A stretch of 64,000 nucleotides of DNA from Hygrophila difformis (taxonomy: Eukaryota > Streptophyta > Magnoliopsida > Lamiales > Acanthaceae). The stretch is from contig JAOANR010000009.1 in assembly GCA_030278955.1 (NCBI GenBank), positions 38,464,945-38,528,944 of the forward strand, read 5' to 3'. A program made the translations under genes and the position numbers. Shown here piece after piece: positions 22,460 to 35,043 of the stretch; the first letter of the stretch is position 1; each line of letters starts with the position of its first letter. Under the pieces are notes generated by a model. It was not told where the DNA came from. It ran no database searches and saw nothing but the letters and a program-made list of their open reading frames with translations.

Positions 22460-22782
22460 CTAATGTCAACAAGGGAGGTTAGAGTTAGGCATTTTTCAGG
22501 CAAGGTTAAGATATGCACAAATTTAAATCTATATGCAACATCCAAGTGCAAGTCCCTTCCCCATAAAAAAAATTAGTTTAAAATAAATTGCTAAAGGTTG
22601 GGCCTCTATAGTGGGCCAAAATTTAATATTTCTTTGGCTAAGATTTTGGGCTATGTAAAAAAGGATTATAGACTTTTGGGCTAAAAATAATACTAGTAGT
22701 CAAAATAAATAATTAAAAGAAATAACACTTGGGTTTTAAAATAATGGTTTAAAATAATAGTAGCAGCTTTAAAAATTTTCCG
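22460..22782 (-). other. Element C leader
   Basis: Untranslated leader with repeated TTGGGCC/GGGCCAA-type words, similar to 11678-12096 of B and 44810-45142 of D. Confidence 0.5.
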
Positions 22783-22798
22783 GGCTCTGATACCAACT
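22783..22798 (-). promoter_or_regulatory. Element C primer binding site
   Basis: On the minus strand the LTR end ...GTGTTACA is followed by AGTTGGTATCAGAGCCCG, a perfect match to the initiator-methionine tRNA site TGGTATCAGAGC. Confidence 0.9.
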
Positions 22799-25561
22799 TG
22801 TAACACCCCGGATTTGATAACCCAGGCCGGGATGTCACCGCCACATCTCCCTAGCAAGACACGGCTTCCCGAGCTCACTAAGGAAATGCAAGGCTTGTGG
22901 GTATGTAAAAGTTTTTAAAACATTTCAAGATTTAGTCCGGAAATTTATAATACTTAATACGATAGTAGTAATCATCATGCGCGAAAAATAAATAGAGTAA
23001 ATGCAGCGGAAAGTAAATCACGGCCAACATGGCCAAATCCTCGGGTTTAACAGACCCGATAAAAACAGTACGATGCAGAATTTAAAATGTCCGTTATGAT
23101 TTTCCCCAAGTGCATATGCAATGCGTCACTCGACATACTCTGTAAAAAAAAGGAAAATGACAACGGTTGTCAGTATAAAAATATACTGAGTAAGTTAATC
23201 CCTAACTAACAAATAAAAGGGGTTACAAGTGTTTAAACTAAAGATTTCGCTTACCGTACGAGAATTTAAAAATACATAATTTATTAGCAGCGGAAAAACA
23301 TGATTAAAGGGCTTAATCTTAAAAGCGTAATTTAAAGCATAATTTAAGATGCATAAACTTTAAATACATAATTAAAGACATGATAAATACGATTTAAGCA
23401 TAATGGAACACTCACACAAGTCTTTTACATTTTATCCCGTAGACTAAGAAGAGGACACCATACCGAGAGATCACTAACGAGGCAATCTCAACATAGGACC
23501 ACTAACGAGGCAGTCCAAACAATGGGAGACCACTAACGAGGCAGTCTCAAAAGATAATAGGACCACTAACGAGGCGATACAAAAAGATAGTAGGACCACT
23601 AACGAGGCGATCCACAAATACAGCGCGCGAGATCACTAACGAGGCAATCTCAGATAGTAAGGAGACCACTAACGAGGCAGTCTCAAAGATAATGATAGTA
23701 TGAGGATCGGCTCAGCCTAGTGAACGGGATTTTTCGAAAGTTCGTATTTCAAAGTTATCAAAGGATCGATATCGCGTTTTCATAGTTCGAGTTTTCTCAA
23801 GTTCGAAAAATCCTATCCGAGGCAGTTTACGCCTTTCTTAATTAAAAATTCGTCTTTTCTCCAAAAATTCTGAAATTTTTACAGTAATTCAAAAACACAC
23901 ACACGAACAACTTTCATGTTTTAAGTTTTTGGAAATAAGGTCCCGAAGCGAGTCGAAATTCGAGTTTATTGCAAGGAATAATTTCTGTCTTAAAAACTGT
24001 TTTCGTCACAGGTTCGTGCAACGCCGATTAAAAATTCATTTCAAAACCAATCGATGTGAAATTTTTACAGTAACTACACAACACGTTAAGGAACAACTTT
24101 CATGTTTTAAGAATTTGGAAATAATGAATTCTTGGTACTCAAAAATCGAGTGCAACTCACTGCATACTCGCGGCCCTTAAAACAATCTTAAAACAGTTCT
24201 GAAAATTTGGCCGTTTGGCATAACAAATGAACACCAAAATCCGTGAAATTTAATATGCATAATCTAGACGCAATTATCTACAACTTTTATTTAGGAATGC
24301 ACAGTTAAATCATTCGAAAAATGGGTGAAAAACATGCATCAAGTTGAATGTAGAAATCTGTCACAGCTTTAAAACGTTCGGGTTGTCACAGAAAGTTTAC
24401 GGCGTGATTTGGGATAGCAAAACTTAATGTCAACGGCTGAAATTTGGACACAAGATAGACAAAGGTGTTAAGAACAACTTTTATGTTGAAAAGTTTTCGG
24501 TTTGAATTCCCGAAGGTCGAGTTTTTGGCGAGTCTTTAAAATTGGACGAAAATAGGGTTTTTGAAAACCGATTTTTGTTACAAGCCTATATCTCGAGATT
24601 TAAACAACAAACAACCACGAAAATTTGTGAGTAAGGTTTTAACTTACTTAGAATGATGATAGGGTTGCTGGATTGGGTTTCCGGACGTCCTGGGGTCACG
24701 ACGAACGGCCAACTTCTCCGATCGCTTTTTGTTCGTTTTCCGATGGGAAATCGTAGTAAGGAAAAAGGGTTAGAATATGAGTTTCTGAGATCTATGGACG
24801 AATTGAAACTTTGTACAATAGCTTACCAAGAGTGTAGAGGGCAGGGGCTTGTCCCGGTCGTCCCGTCGTCGCCGGAATATTTGCCGGAAAGTGGTGTCGA
24901 AGGAGTTTTGAACTTGGAGAGGGAATTGAGGGTGGAGGCTTGAATGTTTTCTGAAAACCTAGGGTTTGGGGCGCCCCTAGGGTATTCTTAAGCCTTCCCC
25001 AATGCTGAGATTTGATTGCCATGGTTAGGGGTGTTGTTTTTGGCAAGAAAATCGCCATGGAAGGAAAGTTTACACTTTCAGCACCTCTGGCGCGCTGGTG
25101 GCGCGCACCTAAGCTTTTGCCCGCGCGGAGCACGCGCGACTAGCCTGGGGTCGCGACGCCTCTGTCCGCGCGGTGGCCGCGTGGCGGCGCTCGGACAGCG
25201 CGGGCCGGCCGGACCGGCCGGTTCGGCGGTCCGCGTGTTCCGTCGGGTCTTCTCTCGCTTTCCCCTATCGGTTTCCTACGTGTTAGCTCGATTCCCTGGG
25301 TCGTCTCCGTTTCGGAATCTTCTCCTTAAACTTGCTACGAGTCCGGCTTATCGCTCGCAACATTTCCGTGTCCTAATTAGCCTAGTCTAAATTGGTTCCA
25401 ACTCCTCCTATCGTCCTTGTGATCTAATTCGTGATGTATTTTGTGATTTATTTCGTGACTGAACTTAAAAATTAGTTCCAAGCTGCCTACGTACCCTGTG
25501 AAGGGATCAAGTCATGACGTAGTTCAAAACAATTTGAATTTGTTTTTCCCCGGGTGTTACA
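22799..25561 (-). repeat. Element C, 5' LTR
   Basis: 2763 bases, nearly identical to 15905-18652. It ends at ...GGGTGTTACA (25561) against the target duplication GTTCG. Confidence 0.9.
23467..23684. repeat. Seven-unit hairpin array (C, 5' LTR)
   Basis: Same order of units as 16573-16788 with the constant loop CACTAACGAGGC and paired arms GAGAT/ATCTC, GGAC/GTCC and GAGAC/GTCTC. Small changes fall mostly between the units. Confidence 0.85.
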
Positions 25562-25566
25562 GTTCG

Positions 25567-26738
25567 CTAGGGTGTTTTTGATATACCGTGAAAATTTCAG
25601 AATTTTTGGACTTGAGATGAATTTTTAAATTAAAAAGGCGTAAATTGTGACGCCAAATGATTTTAAATCCAAGAGATTTTGAAATTTCGAAACAAACGGT
25701 CGAGACCTTGAAATAAGATACATCTTTACTTTTGAAAAATCCCGTTACACTAAATTGAAACATATGAGATACTTGGCGGAGGGTGAGTGCTCTGCAGGGT
25801 GCCCCTTCAGCCTTTTTCTTCGGGCCTATAATGGACGATAGAAATTAGATGAGATATTACGCCAAACGGCGGGAGATACATGGCCTACACTCTCGGGATT
25901 ATCCGTATGGATTTCCCCGAGGCTCCGGAGTGTTTTGGATATGGCAGATACGGCAGCGGCCGCCGGATGACCGGGCTAAACTTGATGAGATTGCGATGCA
26001 ATCGTGAAATACTTGGAAATACTTGAAATACGTGAAATACGAAACGGCTGCGGCAGCCGGATGACCGGCTACACTAAATATTGAGAAACGGAGACGTAAC
26101 GGGAAAATTTAAAGGATTTAATACTTTTTATGTAATTATTTATTTATTCTTGTCTTTAAATTTTGCATTTAAATTTATGTCTTAAATTTTACAACATGTT
26201 AAATTATTATTTATGAATTTAATGCATGTTCAAGTGTACGATTAAATTAATTATTTTTTTTATTGGTAAATGGAATATTTTCGTATGCATGCCTAGGAGT
26301 AAAATTTAATTATTTAATTAAACCCATTATTGCTATGTTAGGATCGACTTGCTCAGTATTTTATATACTGATAAAATTGTTGTTTTCCTTTTTCTTTCAG
26401 AGTACGGAGATAATGCATAGCATGTGCATTGGGGGGATGGAATATTTAATCATTAAGTTTGTCGTTTTTATGATACTGCATATCGGGCATATAAAACCCG
26501 AGTTTTGGCCATGTTGGCCCACTTTAGTTATTTCCGCTGCGATATGATATTATTAATATTATTATGTGTGTCGATGAGCCTTATTTATTATATTTTAAAT
26601 AAATTCCGGAATTGTTTTTAAATCTCTTTGCGATACCTATAGCCTTGCACCTCTTTAGCAAGCTCGGAGAATCCGTGTCTAGCTAGGGAGGTGTGGCAGT
26701 GACATCCCGGCCTGGGTTATCAAATCCGGGGTGTTACA
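25567..26738 (+). repeat. Element B, 3' LTR, second part
   Basis: Continues the LTR after element C and its duplicated GTTCG (25562-25566). It matches 10490-11659 through to GGTGTTACA and is followed by the ACTAA duplication. Confidence 0.9.
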
Positions 26739-26743
26739 ACTAA

Positions 26744-27296
26744 AGATCCAGCTCAACAAGCTCATTATGAAGATTTGCTTTGTACAATAACTCCCAATGG
26801 AATGCCGCCTCACATCCTTACTTTAAAGAAAGGTGTCCCGATAATGTTGTTGCGAAATCTATCCCCATCAAATCGCCTATCAAATGGAACCGGACTTATC
26901 TGTAAGCATATGTCAAATAATCTTCTTGAAGTTGAGATCATTACTGGCCCGTGTTCTGGCTCATGTTTCATTCCTAGAATACCCTTTATACCAAAAGAAA
27001 CGAATAAAACTTCTATTGAATTCACTCGAATTCAATTCCCAGTTAAATTGTGCTTTGCAATGACTATAAATAAATCACAAGGCCAAACACTACAACATGT
27101 CGGTGTATTCATTAAAGAACCTGTTTTCATGCATGGCCAATTATATGTAGCTTTGTCTCGTGCACGCTCATTTGATACTTTATACATAACAATTCGTCCG
27201 CCTGATCAAATCATTGCACAAGGAAATCTTTTTGTGGAATGGACCCGAAATATTGTTTATCAAGAACTTTTACAAGCAGCAGGTGTGAAAAACTAA
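26744..27296 (+). pseudogene. Helitron Pif1-like helicase, C-terminal part
   Basis: This continues the helicase from before 9129. It includes ITPNGMPPHILTLKKG and LLRNLSPSNRLSNGTGLIC. The C-terminal helicase motifs CFAMTINKSQGQTLQHVGVF and LYVALSRARSFDTLYI carry the motif V/VI arginine. It ends with a stop at 27294-27296. This segment has no internal stop, unlike the first part, but is separated from it by 17.6 kb of inserted retrotransposons. Confidence 0.9.
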
Positions 27297-27857
27297 TTGT
27301 TCTTGATATCTATGTTATTGCAGGTAACCCACTGCATTGGATATTATCGCCTAATATTTATTGAAGTTAAAGAGCCTCATTGCATTGCTTATTATCATTT
27401 TCAGAACCTCTTTTTTATTTTATTACTTGCAACTCCTTTTATAAGTACTTTAAAATATATAGATTTATTGTAATTCATTTCTAATTCAATTAGATGTTGT
27501 GTTTTCATGCAGCTTCCTTCAATTACTCATATCTAATTCAGTCCCTTCTGCGTGCCACAGTATGTAATAGGAGTATACACAACTCTCTCTCGTATGTATC
27601 AGGTTAATTGCCGACTGGATTGGCACTAACTCTTCCCTTTCAATTTATTTAATTGCTAAAAGTTTCGGACTATTGCAGCTTGCACAGGGGGGCACACCTG
27701 TTAGAACAGGTTTGAACACGAAGAAAGGGTGAGGAACAAGTTTTTTAACCTGGTTTCTTGCCTGTATCTTCTGATCAGTATTCCATCTTTCACAAGCCCA
27801 CTTTTGCGCTGGTATTCTTCCATGTATCTACATTTATGGAAATTATATATTTGGCAG
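27297..27857. other. Non-coding stretch after the helicase gene
   Basis: AT-rich with no supported gene. It probably lies within the Helitron. Confidence 0.4.
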
Positions 27858-28130
27858 ATTTCATGTAGAGATCGCTGCAGCCATACCTGAGGAGACTAAT
27901 CTGCCATTTGTCACCACAGAAAACAAATTTGCGCCACTGGTAAATAATTTTAAAGTTTGCTTGTATGTGTTCTATTAGTCTGGGCACTTATTTCTTTTAA
28001 TGAGGGGCTAAATTTAAAGGAAAATTATTTTTTAGCTGACTCATTTAAATGAAATATGTTTTATTTCATGGTACTTGCAGTGGTTCTATCCATGTGAACC
28101 TTGTAATTGCTGGTTGTTTACATTTACTAT
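27858..28130 (+). pseudogene. Possible exon pair of an RPA1-like gene
   Basis: A stretch with splice sites on both sides (acceptor TTGGCAG before 27858, donor CTG|GTAAAT after 27939) reads FHVEIAAAIPEETNLPFVTT and ends APL. After an intron with acceptor CTTGCAG ending at 28080, the frame continues in phase as WFYPCEPCNCW. The aromatic run plus CXXC resembles the start of the zinc ribbon in the third DNA-binding domain of replication protein A, which plant Helitrons often carry. The second exon soon loses similarity. Weakly supported. Confidence 0.3.
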
Positions 28131-28592
28131 GCTTTGGTTGTGTATAGTCTATCAGATTTTCTTGCCTTTCACTGAAGTGAACTGTAGAGTACATGACTTA
28201 ATTTTTTTTCCTTCTCTATTGAATGATTGTAATGTTTGTCTTGTACTCTGTGTGCATTTCAGAATTTTGAAGAAAAATTGGCAGCACAAAACCTGTATAG
28301 CTTTTGCCGAACTGCTTTTTATGTTGTTTTATTTTCCGGTGTTATTTCTCACCTTACTTATCTCTTGATAATTCCGGTGTTATTTCGGAAATGGGCCACC
28401 TTCCGGCGTTGCTGGCCAGTTTTCACGGTTGTAATGACGTCCAGCCCTCATGAATTATGCGAATTTTAGGTTTAATTGTTCGTTGAAAAGGTATAATGGT
28501 CTTCGTCTTTTCGGTCATTCGCATCCCCTCAGGTGTTGTTCCTTTTTTTTTGGGAATGTTTGTGTTGTTAAATTAGTTGAATTTTATGCAGA

Positions 28593-29002
28593 GGCTTAAT
28601 ATTAAAAGGAAAATAGAAGAGCAAGAAAACAAGAAGCTCCTGAAGTTGCACCAAAAGTATCCTATTTTTTTATGACAGTTTAACGTCGTTCATTTCAATT
28701 TCTATTGTGTTGCTAATACCATATATGAACTTCTTCTTCCATGTTGTACGGAGGAGGAACTTCAGTTACAGAACTTGAAGAAATGGAAAATAAAGGCAGA
28801 CCCTCGATTGTCTTTTTCTGATGATTTTGTGAATGACTGCAATGACGATGACGACGAAAATAGTAAGGATTTCAACTTAATTGACATGCCTTATAAATTC
28901 AAATATATGACTCTGCAAATCCAAGGAGAATGGTTGCTGTTGGAAATAACATATTATTTAGAATTATTGAATATGGTTATATGTACATTATTGAAGGGTT
29001 AA
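28593..29002 (+). pseudogene. Exon-like fragments of an unrecognised charged protein
   Basis: After a TGCAG acceptor (28592) the plus strand reads RLNIKRKIEEQENKKLLKLH. After a short apparent intron it continues EELQLQNLKKWKIKADPRLS, then an acidic run CNDDDDEN, ending at 29000-29002. Composition suggests coding sequence with a short coiled coil. I do not recognise the family; it may be a captured gene fragment in the Helitron. Confidence 0.3.
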
Positions 29003-31346
29003 ATTTCTTTTTTCTTTTCCAAGGAGAATGCTTCACATCTATTCATCAGAAAATCTTCAATCTATGCTTCATTCTCCATTCTACTATTTTTAATGATTTT
29101 CAAGTGCTGCCTTTTCTGAATACAAATTTAATTTACTTGATGGCAAGTTTCTCTATTAACGACAATTTGTGAATAGGGCAATGAGCAAGTACGCTTGTGA
29201 GTGTGGCCAATGTTTTTCGGGTAACCATGGTTTCAGGTGGAAATGCAGATTAACAATGTTTTCAGGTAACCATATTGTTTGTATTTATTGTTTGAAACAT
29301 AAATTAAAGGACATCATTGTTTCGGATAACTGTGCAATTTTCTTGTGTTGGCCGCTTCCCTTAATCCACCTGCAATTTTCTTAATGTGTTGCCTTTCTCA
29401 ACTCTCGCTAAAGCGTTTTCATTCTGGTGTTTTCTGTTTGTTTGATTATTTCTATATTACCTAGTGATACCTTGCAATCCCCTTTTCCTAGAATTAGTCT
29501 TGTCTTTGTTAGACACCACAGTTAGAGTATGTGATTTTATTTGATTGACAGTGCGCTGTGGGATTTCTTTCCCCAATATATTTTATTATTGCTTTGCTCA
29601 CCAAATCATTCAGCTTTATTATTTCTTTGGAAATTTTGGTCACTGCAACTTTCTTTGATTTCCGCTTATCATTTTTTTTAAAGTTTATATGTAATTTGAT
29701 AGACATGTTTGATATAAATTGCTTGCCAACTGCTCTTCAAATAATTAAATTTACTTTGTATGAAATTGCTCATGATCTTACTTGCACTAGCAAAAATTAT
29801 ATACTGTATTTGATTTCTTTGGGACATCCCTGCAATTTTCTTGTTTGTTTTGTTTTAGACATGGAGATATTTTGTAGAATATGTTGTAGATAAGATCTTA
29901 AAAAAATTTATACGTTGCTAGGCTAGGCTTTTTGGTGGCTTTCTGCTCTCACGCCTGGATGGATAAACGATTGTCCGTGTTTCAGTTCTATGCTTGTTAA
30001 ATATCACATGAATGTTAGTGATTTTATGTGCTGTGATAGCTTTTTGTGGGAGTATCTTAAAGGGATTGATTTCTTTCTTTAGGATGATATTGGGACGGTA
30101 ACGTGAGAACTTTCATCAGATAGGAATAAATTTCTTTAGATTAAATGATGGAATAAACCGTGGTGGTAGAGTATAACCATCCTGCTTATCAACTTTTTGG
30201 CCATGCTTGAAGGGCAACATACCAGCAAGGGAATACCATATCCTAGAGTAAATTGTATTGATGAATGAATATGTTGTTTGAATTGATACTGTGTGTCATG
30301 ATATTATGTTTTTAGATTATTAAATTATTTTCAATGTCTGGTTGGATGGACAAAATATAGGTTTCGGGTTCCTTTCCTGCCTATTGATATGTCATGGATA
30401 AAAACTAAGTATATTGCTTTTGTAGATTATTCCACTGATCTGACTTCTTAGTCTCCAGGTAGCACCGCTACCGTAGCAGAACAACTGAGAGGTATGGTGA
30501 GCTTCTTTGGAAGATGCTCGACATCTTGTTCAAAGATATGATCGGATGAGGCAAGAGGTAGAAGTTCATATTGATAGTGACATTAATTCCATAAATTAAA
30601 GGACATCATTGCTTATGATCTTCTTTTGTGATCCTCACTTCCATGTATTATTCTTGCTAAATACCATATTCTTGCTTATGATCCTATTTTGTGATGCTGA
30701 CTTCCATCTATTATTCCATCGAATTGTAATGCTGAATAAAATCCCACTGTTCCCTATGCAGGCGTCTAAAGAATAACATGTAACTCTGAAAGGCTTATTT
30801 CAGTTCAAGGATGGCATCTCCCTGGATTCTCCTCTCCAACACACTACAAATGTAGCCCATCGCTTACCTCACCTTGTCCAAACAAAATAGCAGTTGTGAA
30901 ATTTCAGGAGGGTTGGGTTTGAAATTATAAAAAGACACACAGGGTAGATACATTTCCATTGTAAGATGGATTGGGGAACGTGTCAGCTTCTTATATTCAG
31001 GACACTGTGCCCCCTTTCACCAAGATACCAATTGTGTTTCTTTCATCTTTAAGATCTCAGTTGTAATGATTGATAACATATACATAAATTCTTCATGCTT
31101 CATAGCTTACAAACCTGAAAAATTGTCTTCACCTTTAGGATGCTCAAGGTAATTGAATATCTTCCATATATCCACATTGTAGTATAATCATGCAGTGTAT
31201 AAAAATAGTATAATGGAGTAATCAACACATTTTCTTAATAATAAACACACCAGTGCTTCGTATATTAACCATCATAAGCCATAGATTTTACAATGCCCGG
31301 CTCAACAAACCATTCCGAAAATATCGAATATCATCTTCGATAGATT
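29003..31346. other. Long stretch without a recognised gene
   Basis: T-rich, intron-like DNA. Short Cys-rich reading (KYACECGQC) near 29180 and exon-like text near 30460-30560 are not enough to call a gene. Confidence 0.4.
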
Positions 31347-32400
31347 TTACATGTGATCTATGATATAAACCTCAATTAGAACCTCGTTATTCCTAGGTCC
31401 AACCGTAATTGACTTAACAACAAACTTACAAAAGTCCCCAACTCTTATATGATTTTGTATAAAGAAATTATGTAACCCACGATTTATCAGCACTGTTTCC
31501 TCTCTCCTTCGGCGGCTAACATCACAATACAATAAATGTATGGATCGCATCATACCTTCCTCTTTCAAACGTAACCAGATTCTACGTCTTAACTGCAAAT
31601 TAAAACCTTGCCAAATGTCCTTCGGGATTGCCTGCCAAAAAAAATTTCACTCACACCAACTTTGATTTTCTGTTACACCAATTTACAAATAAACATTTTA
31701 ACGTGTTCGGGAATTACCAGCGGACCATAGTAATCGGATTTTGTTAAATGTACAAAAAATGCGGCCCCACCATCTGCACATAAACACATCTATTAGTATT
31801 TAATAAAGAAAATAAACTCATCAATCAATAACTTTTAATTAAAAAATTTTTTCCGAACAATCTCTTACCATAAATCTCATTATATTCTAATAACATTTGA
31901 GAATAATCTTTGGATAATCCATCTCTACCGAAAATTTTTATCATAAACTTCATGGGCTCCACTGCCTTAAAGAATAATACATCTCCCACCTCAACAGTAT
32001 TTGCACCGCAGAATATCTCTCATATATCACTACCTGCAATATAAAGGTCTTCCCCATTACAAAAAATAGGTGCATTAATTTCCATTCTTTGTGATTCCAG
32101 CCTAATTGACACAGGTATTTCATCTTCATCCATGAAATTCTTTATTTGAGGTAGCTTCTGCAAGTAGAAAAATGATATTGTAGGTCCCAAATGTTATTAA
32201 AAATCAAACAATACAATTATATATTTTATACAACTTAAATGATAAGAACTTACCAAATGGCTTTCAAAATCCCTGGGAGAAACAACATAAAATTCCATTG
32301 CCTTGAAATGCTCTGCACCCAGTTTTATACAATCCGTTTCTATATATAGCCATTTTTCTAATGATAGTCTGTGGAATACAATTATATATTTTTGAGACAT
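31347..32400 (-). pseudogene. Two-B3-domain (REM-like) protein gene, four exons, one stop
   Basis: B3 domains bind DNA in plant transcription factors. On the minus strand four exons join in phase with GT-AG borders: 32400-32254, 32157-31869, 31773-31718, 31631-31347 (259 codons including stop). The first B3 domain spans exons 1-2 (FYVVSPRDFESHL, then VEVGDVLFFKAVEPMKFMIKIF). The second spans exons 3-4 (AAFFVHLTKSDYYGPL, then LHNFFIQNHIRVGDFCKFVV). A single in-frame TGA in exon 2, near 32015, falls where a tryptophan is expected before EIFCG. The central exon is 289 bases, the same as the B3 exon of the plus-strand copy at 35178. Short for an REM gene; probably a captured or degraded gene. Confidence 0.65.
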
Positions 32401-32532
32401 TTTTCTGGGTTTGGCTTTTGTTTTATTGGGAACTTTTTGTCAAATCCAGTATACTTCTTTTAAGAACCTACAAAAAAAAGAATCATTGGCATTATGATTT
32501 TACTAAGAATTTTAGAATATGAAATTTTTATA

Positions 32533-32705
32533 CTCTCTCCGTTCCTTTTTAATTGTCTTTTTATAAACTAGAAACCGTTCCACAATAATTGTCATTTTAC
32601 ATATTTATATCTCACCTCTACAATATTACCCTTATATTTTCATTAATATTATGTACAATATGTGTAATTTTTGCTAAAACGTCGTTTACTAAGGAATGGA
32701 GGAAG
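32533..32705. mobile_element. Degenerate Stowaway-like MITE
   Basis: Ends CTCTCTCCGTTCC and GGAATGGAGGAAG are inverted repeats of Stowaway type. TA precedes the left end but the right-hand TA is missing, so the element is decayed. Confidence 0.5.
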
Positions 32706-35043
32706 CTTTTATTACTTTTACACAATTTAAGATATTAAGTATTTAAAACACATGGAATGTTAAATTTGACCCGTGATCTTTGCACTCCACTGGCATTATG
32801 CTTTCATTACTCCCTATACAGAACCCGTGACCATTTATAGAGAGCTCCATTCAACATTGCAGTCCCGTGATTCCATGAGCCTGAGTTGTCACATCAAACT
32901 CCTAACCCCATCTGTGCCCCCCTCTCCACTGTCATTTCAGGACACTGTGCCCCCGTCTGCCCTGCCATCTCCTACCCCCAAGAAATCAGGCCCCAATTCC
33001 ACCATCCCCTAAATTTCAAACAATCATATTCCTCTTCACTTCCGATTCCAAGATCCGCAATTCCGATTGGAAGGCCTCAATGCTCATACCAATTGCCAAG
33101 GTCCCCATCGTAGTCTCAAATAAGGCCTTCCGCACTTCGGCCGCCATGTTCCCACCGGCTGCAAGGTTCCGCATTCCTGCGCATCGCTTCCCGTAGACTC
33201 TGTACCAAGTGAAATACATTCGTGTATTTTGTCGTAAGTCGCTTTACGAATTCTCTATCAACTTCCTTCGTTTCTGTTTAAATTTGAAATGGATGGAGCA
33301 TTAGAGTTTCAAACCCCAAATTCCCTGTTTGAGAGTCGAAGAGATGCAAATTTCGTGTTTGACGGAGCATGAAACTTAATTTAAAACCCTTCCGCATTCT
33401 CATGTTTTATTGTTCTTCTTGAAGTGCTTTAAAACTAGATTGGACTTGAGTTTATATGTTGACATAGGTTTCCTAGAATTATTTAGATAGGTGGGGTTTG
33501 ATTTCTATGGATTTGTGGGGTGCAAGTTTGAGAGATTCGGGCCAAATAGACAGCAATAATCATTCCGATAGATTGTTCACACAAGAAAGAAACAGAAGTA
33601 GTGAAAAAACATTACATCAAAGCACCAGAAACTTAGGCCATGAACAGGGTCCATATGTTACAATACTTGCAGTAGAAGTGATGGAATACTGAATGGATTA
33701 CAATATGTTACAATATGTTGCAATGATAGATGATATTACAGTTGAGCAATCAGATCAGATTTGGTGTCATTGTACGTGTTCCATTGCATTTATGGTGTAG
33801 GTTGATCTTCTGATTTCTCGTGATCCATGCACTTTTTTGTGAACACCAAAAATGTGTTGTTGGTGTGCGACTGCTGCATTCCGATTCATGCAGTGTTCAA
33901 TGATTTCCTGTACGTATATTTATATAGTATAAGATAATTGAATAGCTATAATAATATGGAAATTGTATGCGTATAATAAGACAAGTTGCTTACAAGTTCT
34001 GATTTTGTCAATAATGTTTCAATGTCTTCATTGAGAAGTGTATCTGCCAAATTGTCATACGCCACACAAGAAACAGTTCATGTTACATCTGATAGTTGGA
34101 TGTTCACCATCTTCCTGAAACGAAATAGTATTTAGGCAACAATCCTCGAGCATCGTACAAGTAATAGAAGTGATTATGTTTATGTTTTACCTTTCGTATG
34201 AAATTACTAGTGTTTGGCAACAAAAGCAGTAACCCATGCGTGTGGGTTTTGTATTTGTTCTTGTATTGCATTGTACACATGCTGTGTAAGTGAAATTCAT
34301 CGTAGCATTGTGAACGATTTGAAATGTTGCTCTGCAATGAAATTGGCCTACCTGAAAGATTCTTATATTAAATTAGCATCTCATTATATATAGGCAAGGT
34401 ATTGAATATGTTTTTGCTGCTAACCCTTGAGGATTCTAGCATTGAATATATATTCATTCCATCTTCAATTGCTGGGAGGTTATCTTCCATTGCTAATTAT
34501 TTTTAAAATACATGCATTGTTAGAAAAATCTTTACAACTGCTAATGGGAAAAGTAATAGAATGAAATTATTTGCAAACAATTTACTTATCTTTCTTCGTG
34601 GTACACCTTGTTGATGAGTATCTTCTTACTGCATTTGTATTTGTAAGAATGAGGTTCTATTTATATAGGGAAAATGATGAAGCATAGAAGTGTAGGGCCA
34701 AAAATAAAACGACACACCCTTCCAATTTTATTGTCTTTTTGTGTCACGTGCCAGAGAAATGTAGTAGCATTGGATTCCATATGCACTTGGAGGTATTGGA
34801 TTCCAATGTTATTGTCTTTTTCTGTTGTTGGCTACTATATCTACTCTGATTCAGTAGTCAGTGTGCACCTCATGGATAATATAGTAAAAGGATTCCAATG
34901 ATATTGTCTTTTTTTGTACATGCCTACTATATCTAATGTGATTCAATAGTTAGTGTGCAACTGTGGCATAATATGGTTTATTGTGTGCGTGCTATTTTAA
35001 CTTAAATGATAACTCACTTTCCATCCTCAGATCCAATGACTTC
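32706..35043. other. Stretch without a recognised gene
   Basis: No supported gene. An open minus-strand reading at 33016-33219 (MRNLAAGGNMAAEVRKALFE) may be an exon fragment but has no recognised family. 34798-34975 is a diverged direct repeat of about 92 bases starting GGATTCCAATG. Confidence 0.4.
34798..34975 (+). repeat. Diverged ~92-bp tandem repeat
   Basis: GGATTCCAATG..TTGTCTTTTT..TACTATATCTA..GATTCA at 34798 is repeated from 34890 with scattered changes. Confidence 0.6.

Larger units (their letters stand above)
15905..25561 (-). mobile_element. Element C: large non-autonomous chromovirus derivative
   Basis: A complete minus-strand element of 9657 bases flanked by GTTCG (15900-15904, 25562-25566). 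The LTRs are 15905-18652 and 22799-25561, and the internal region is 4146 bases. In element orientation: primer binding site, MAEPN coiled-coil ORF, antisense spliced gene on the opposite strand, decayed integrase tail with chromodomain, hairpin and polypurine tract. There is no gag, protease, reverse transcriptase or RNase H, so it must have been mobilised by enzymes from another element. The two LTRs are nearly identical by eye, so insertion is fairly recent. Confidence 0.9.
9130..26738 (+). mobile_element. Element B: Ty3/Gypsy chromovirus derivative, interrupted by C
   Basis: The element begins TGTAATACC at 9130 and ends GGTGTTACA at 26738, flanked by ACTAA (9125-9129 and 26739-26743). Joining its flanks restores Helitron sequence. 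Its 3' LTR is interrupted by element C. Without C it would be about 7.9 kb, with LTRs of about 2.5 kb and an internal region of about 2.9 kb lacking gag, protease and reverse transcriptase. It keeps a coiled-coil ORF, integrase remnants and a chromodomain, placing its origin in the chromovirus (probably Tekay/Del) group. The LTRs differ noticeably (about four changes in the first 110 bases by eye), so it is older than the Copia element. Confidence 0.9.

Noticed and set aside
29558..29893. 111-codon hydrophobic plus-strand frame
   Set aside because: T-rich intron-like DNA yields phenylalanine and isoleucine by composition; no splice or family evidence.
33498..33692. 64-codon plus-strand frame
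   Set aside because: Short, no recognisable domain, no supporting splice signals.
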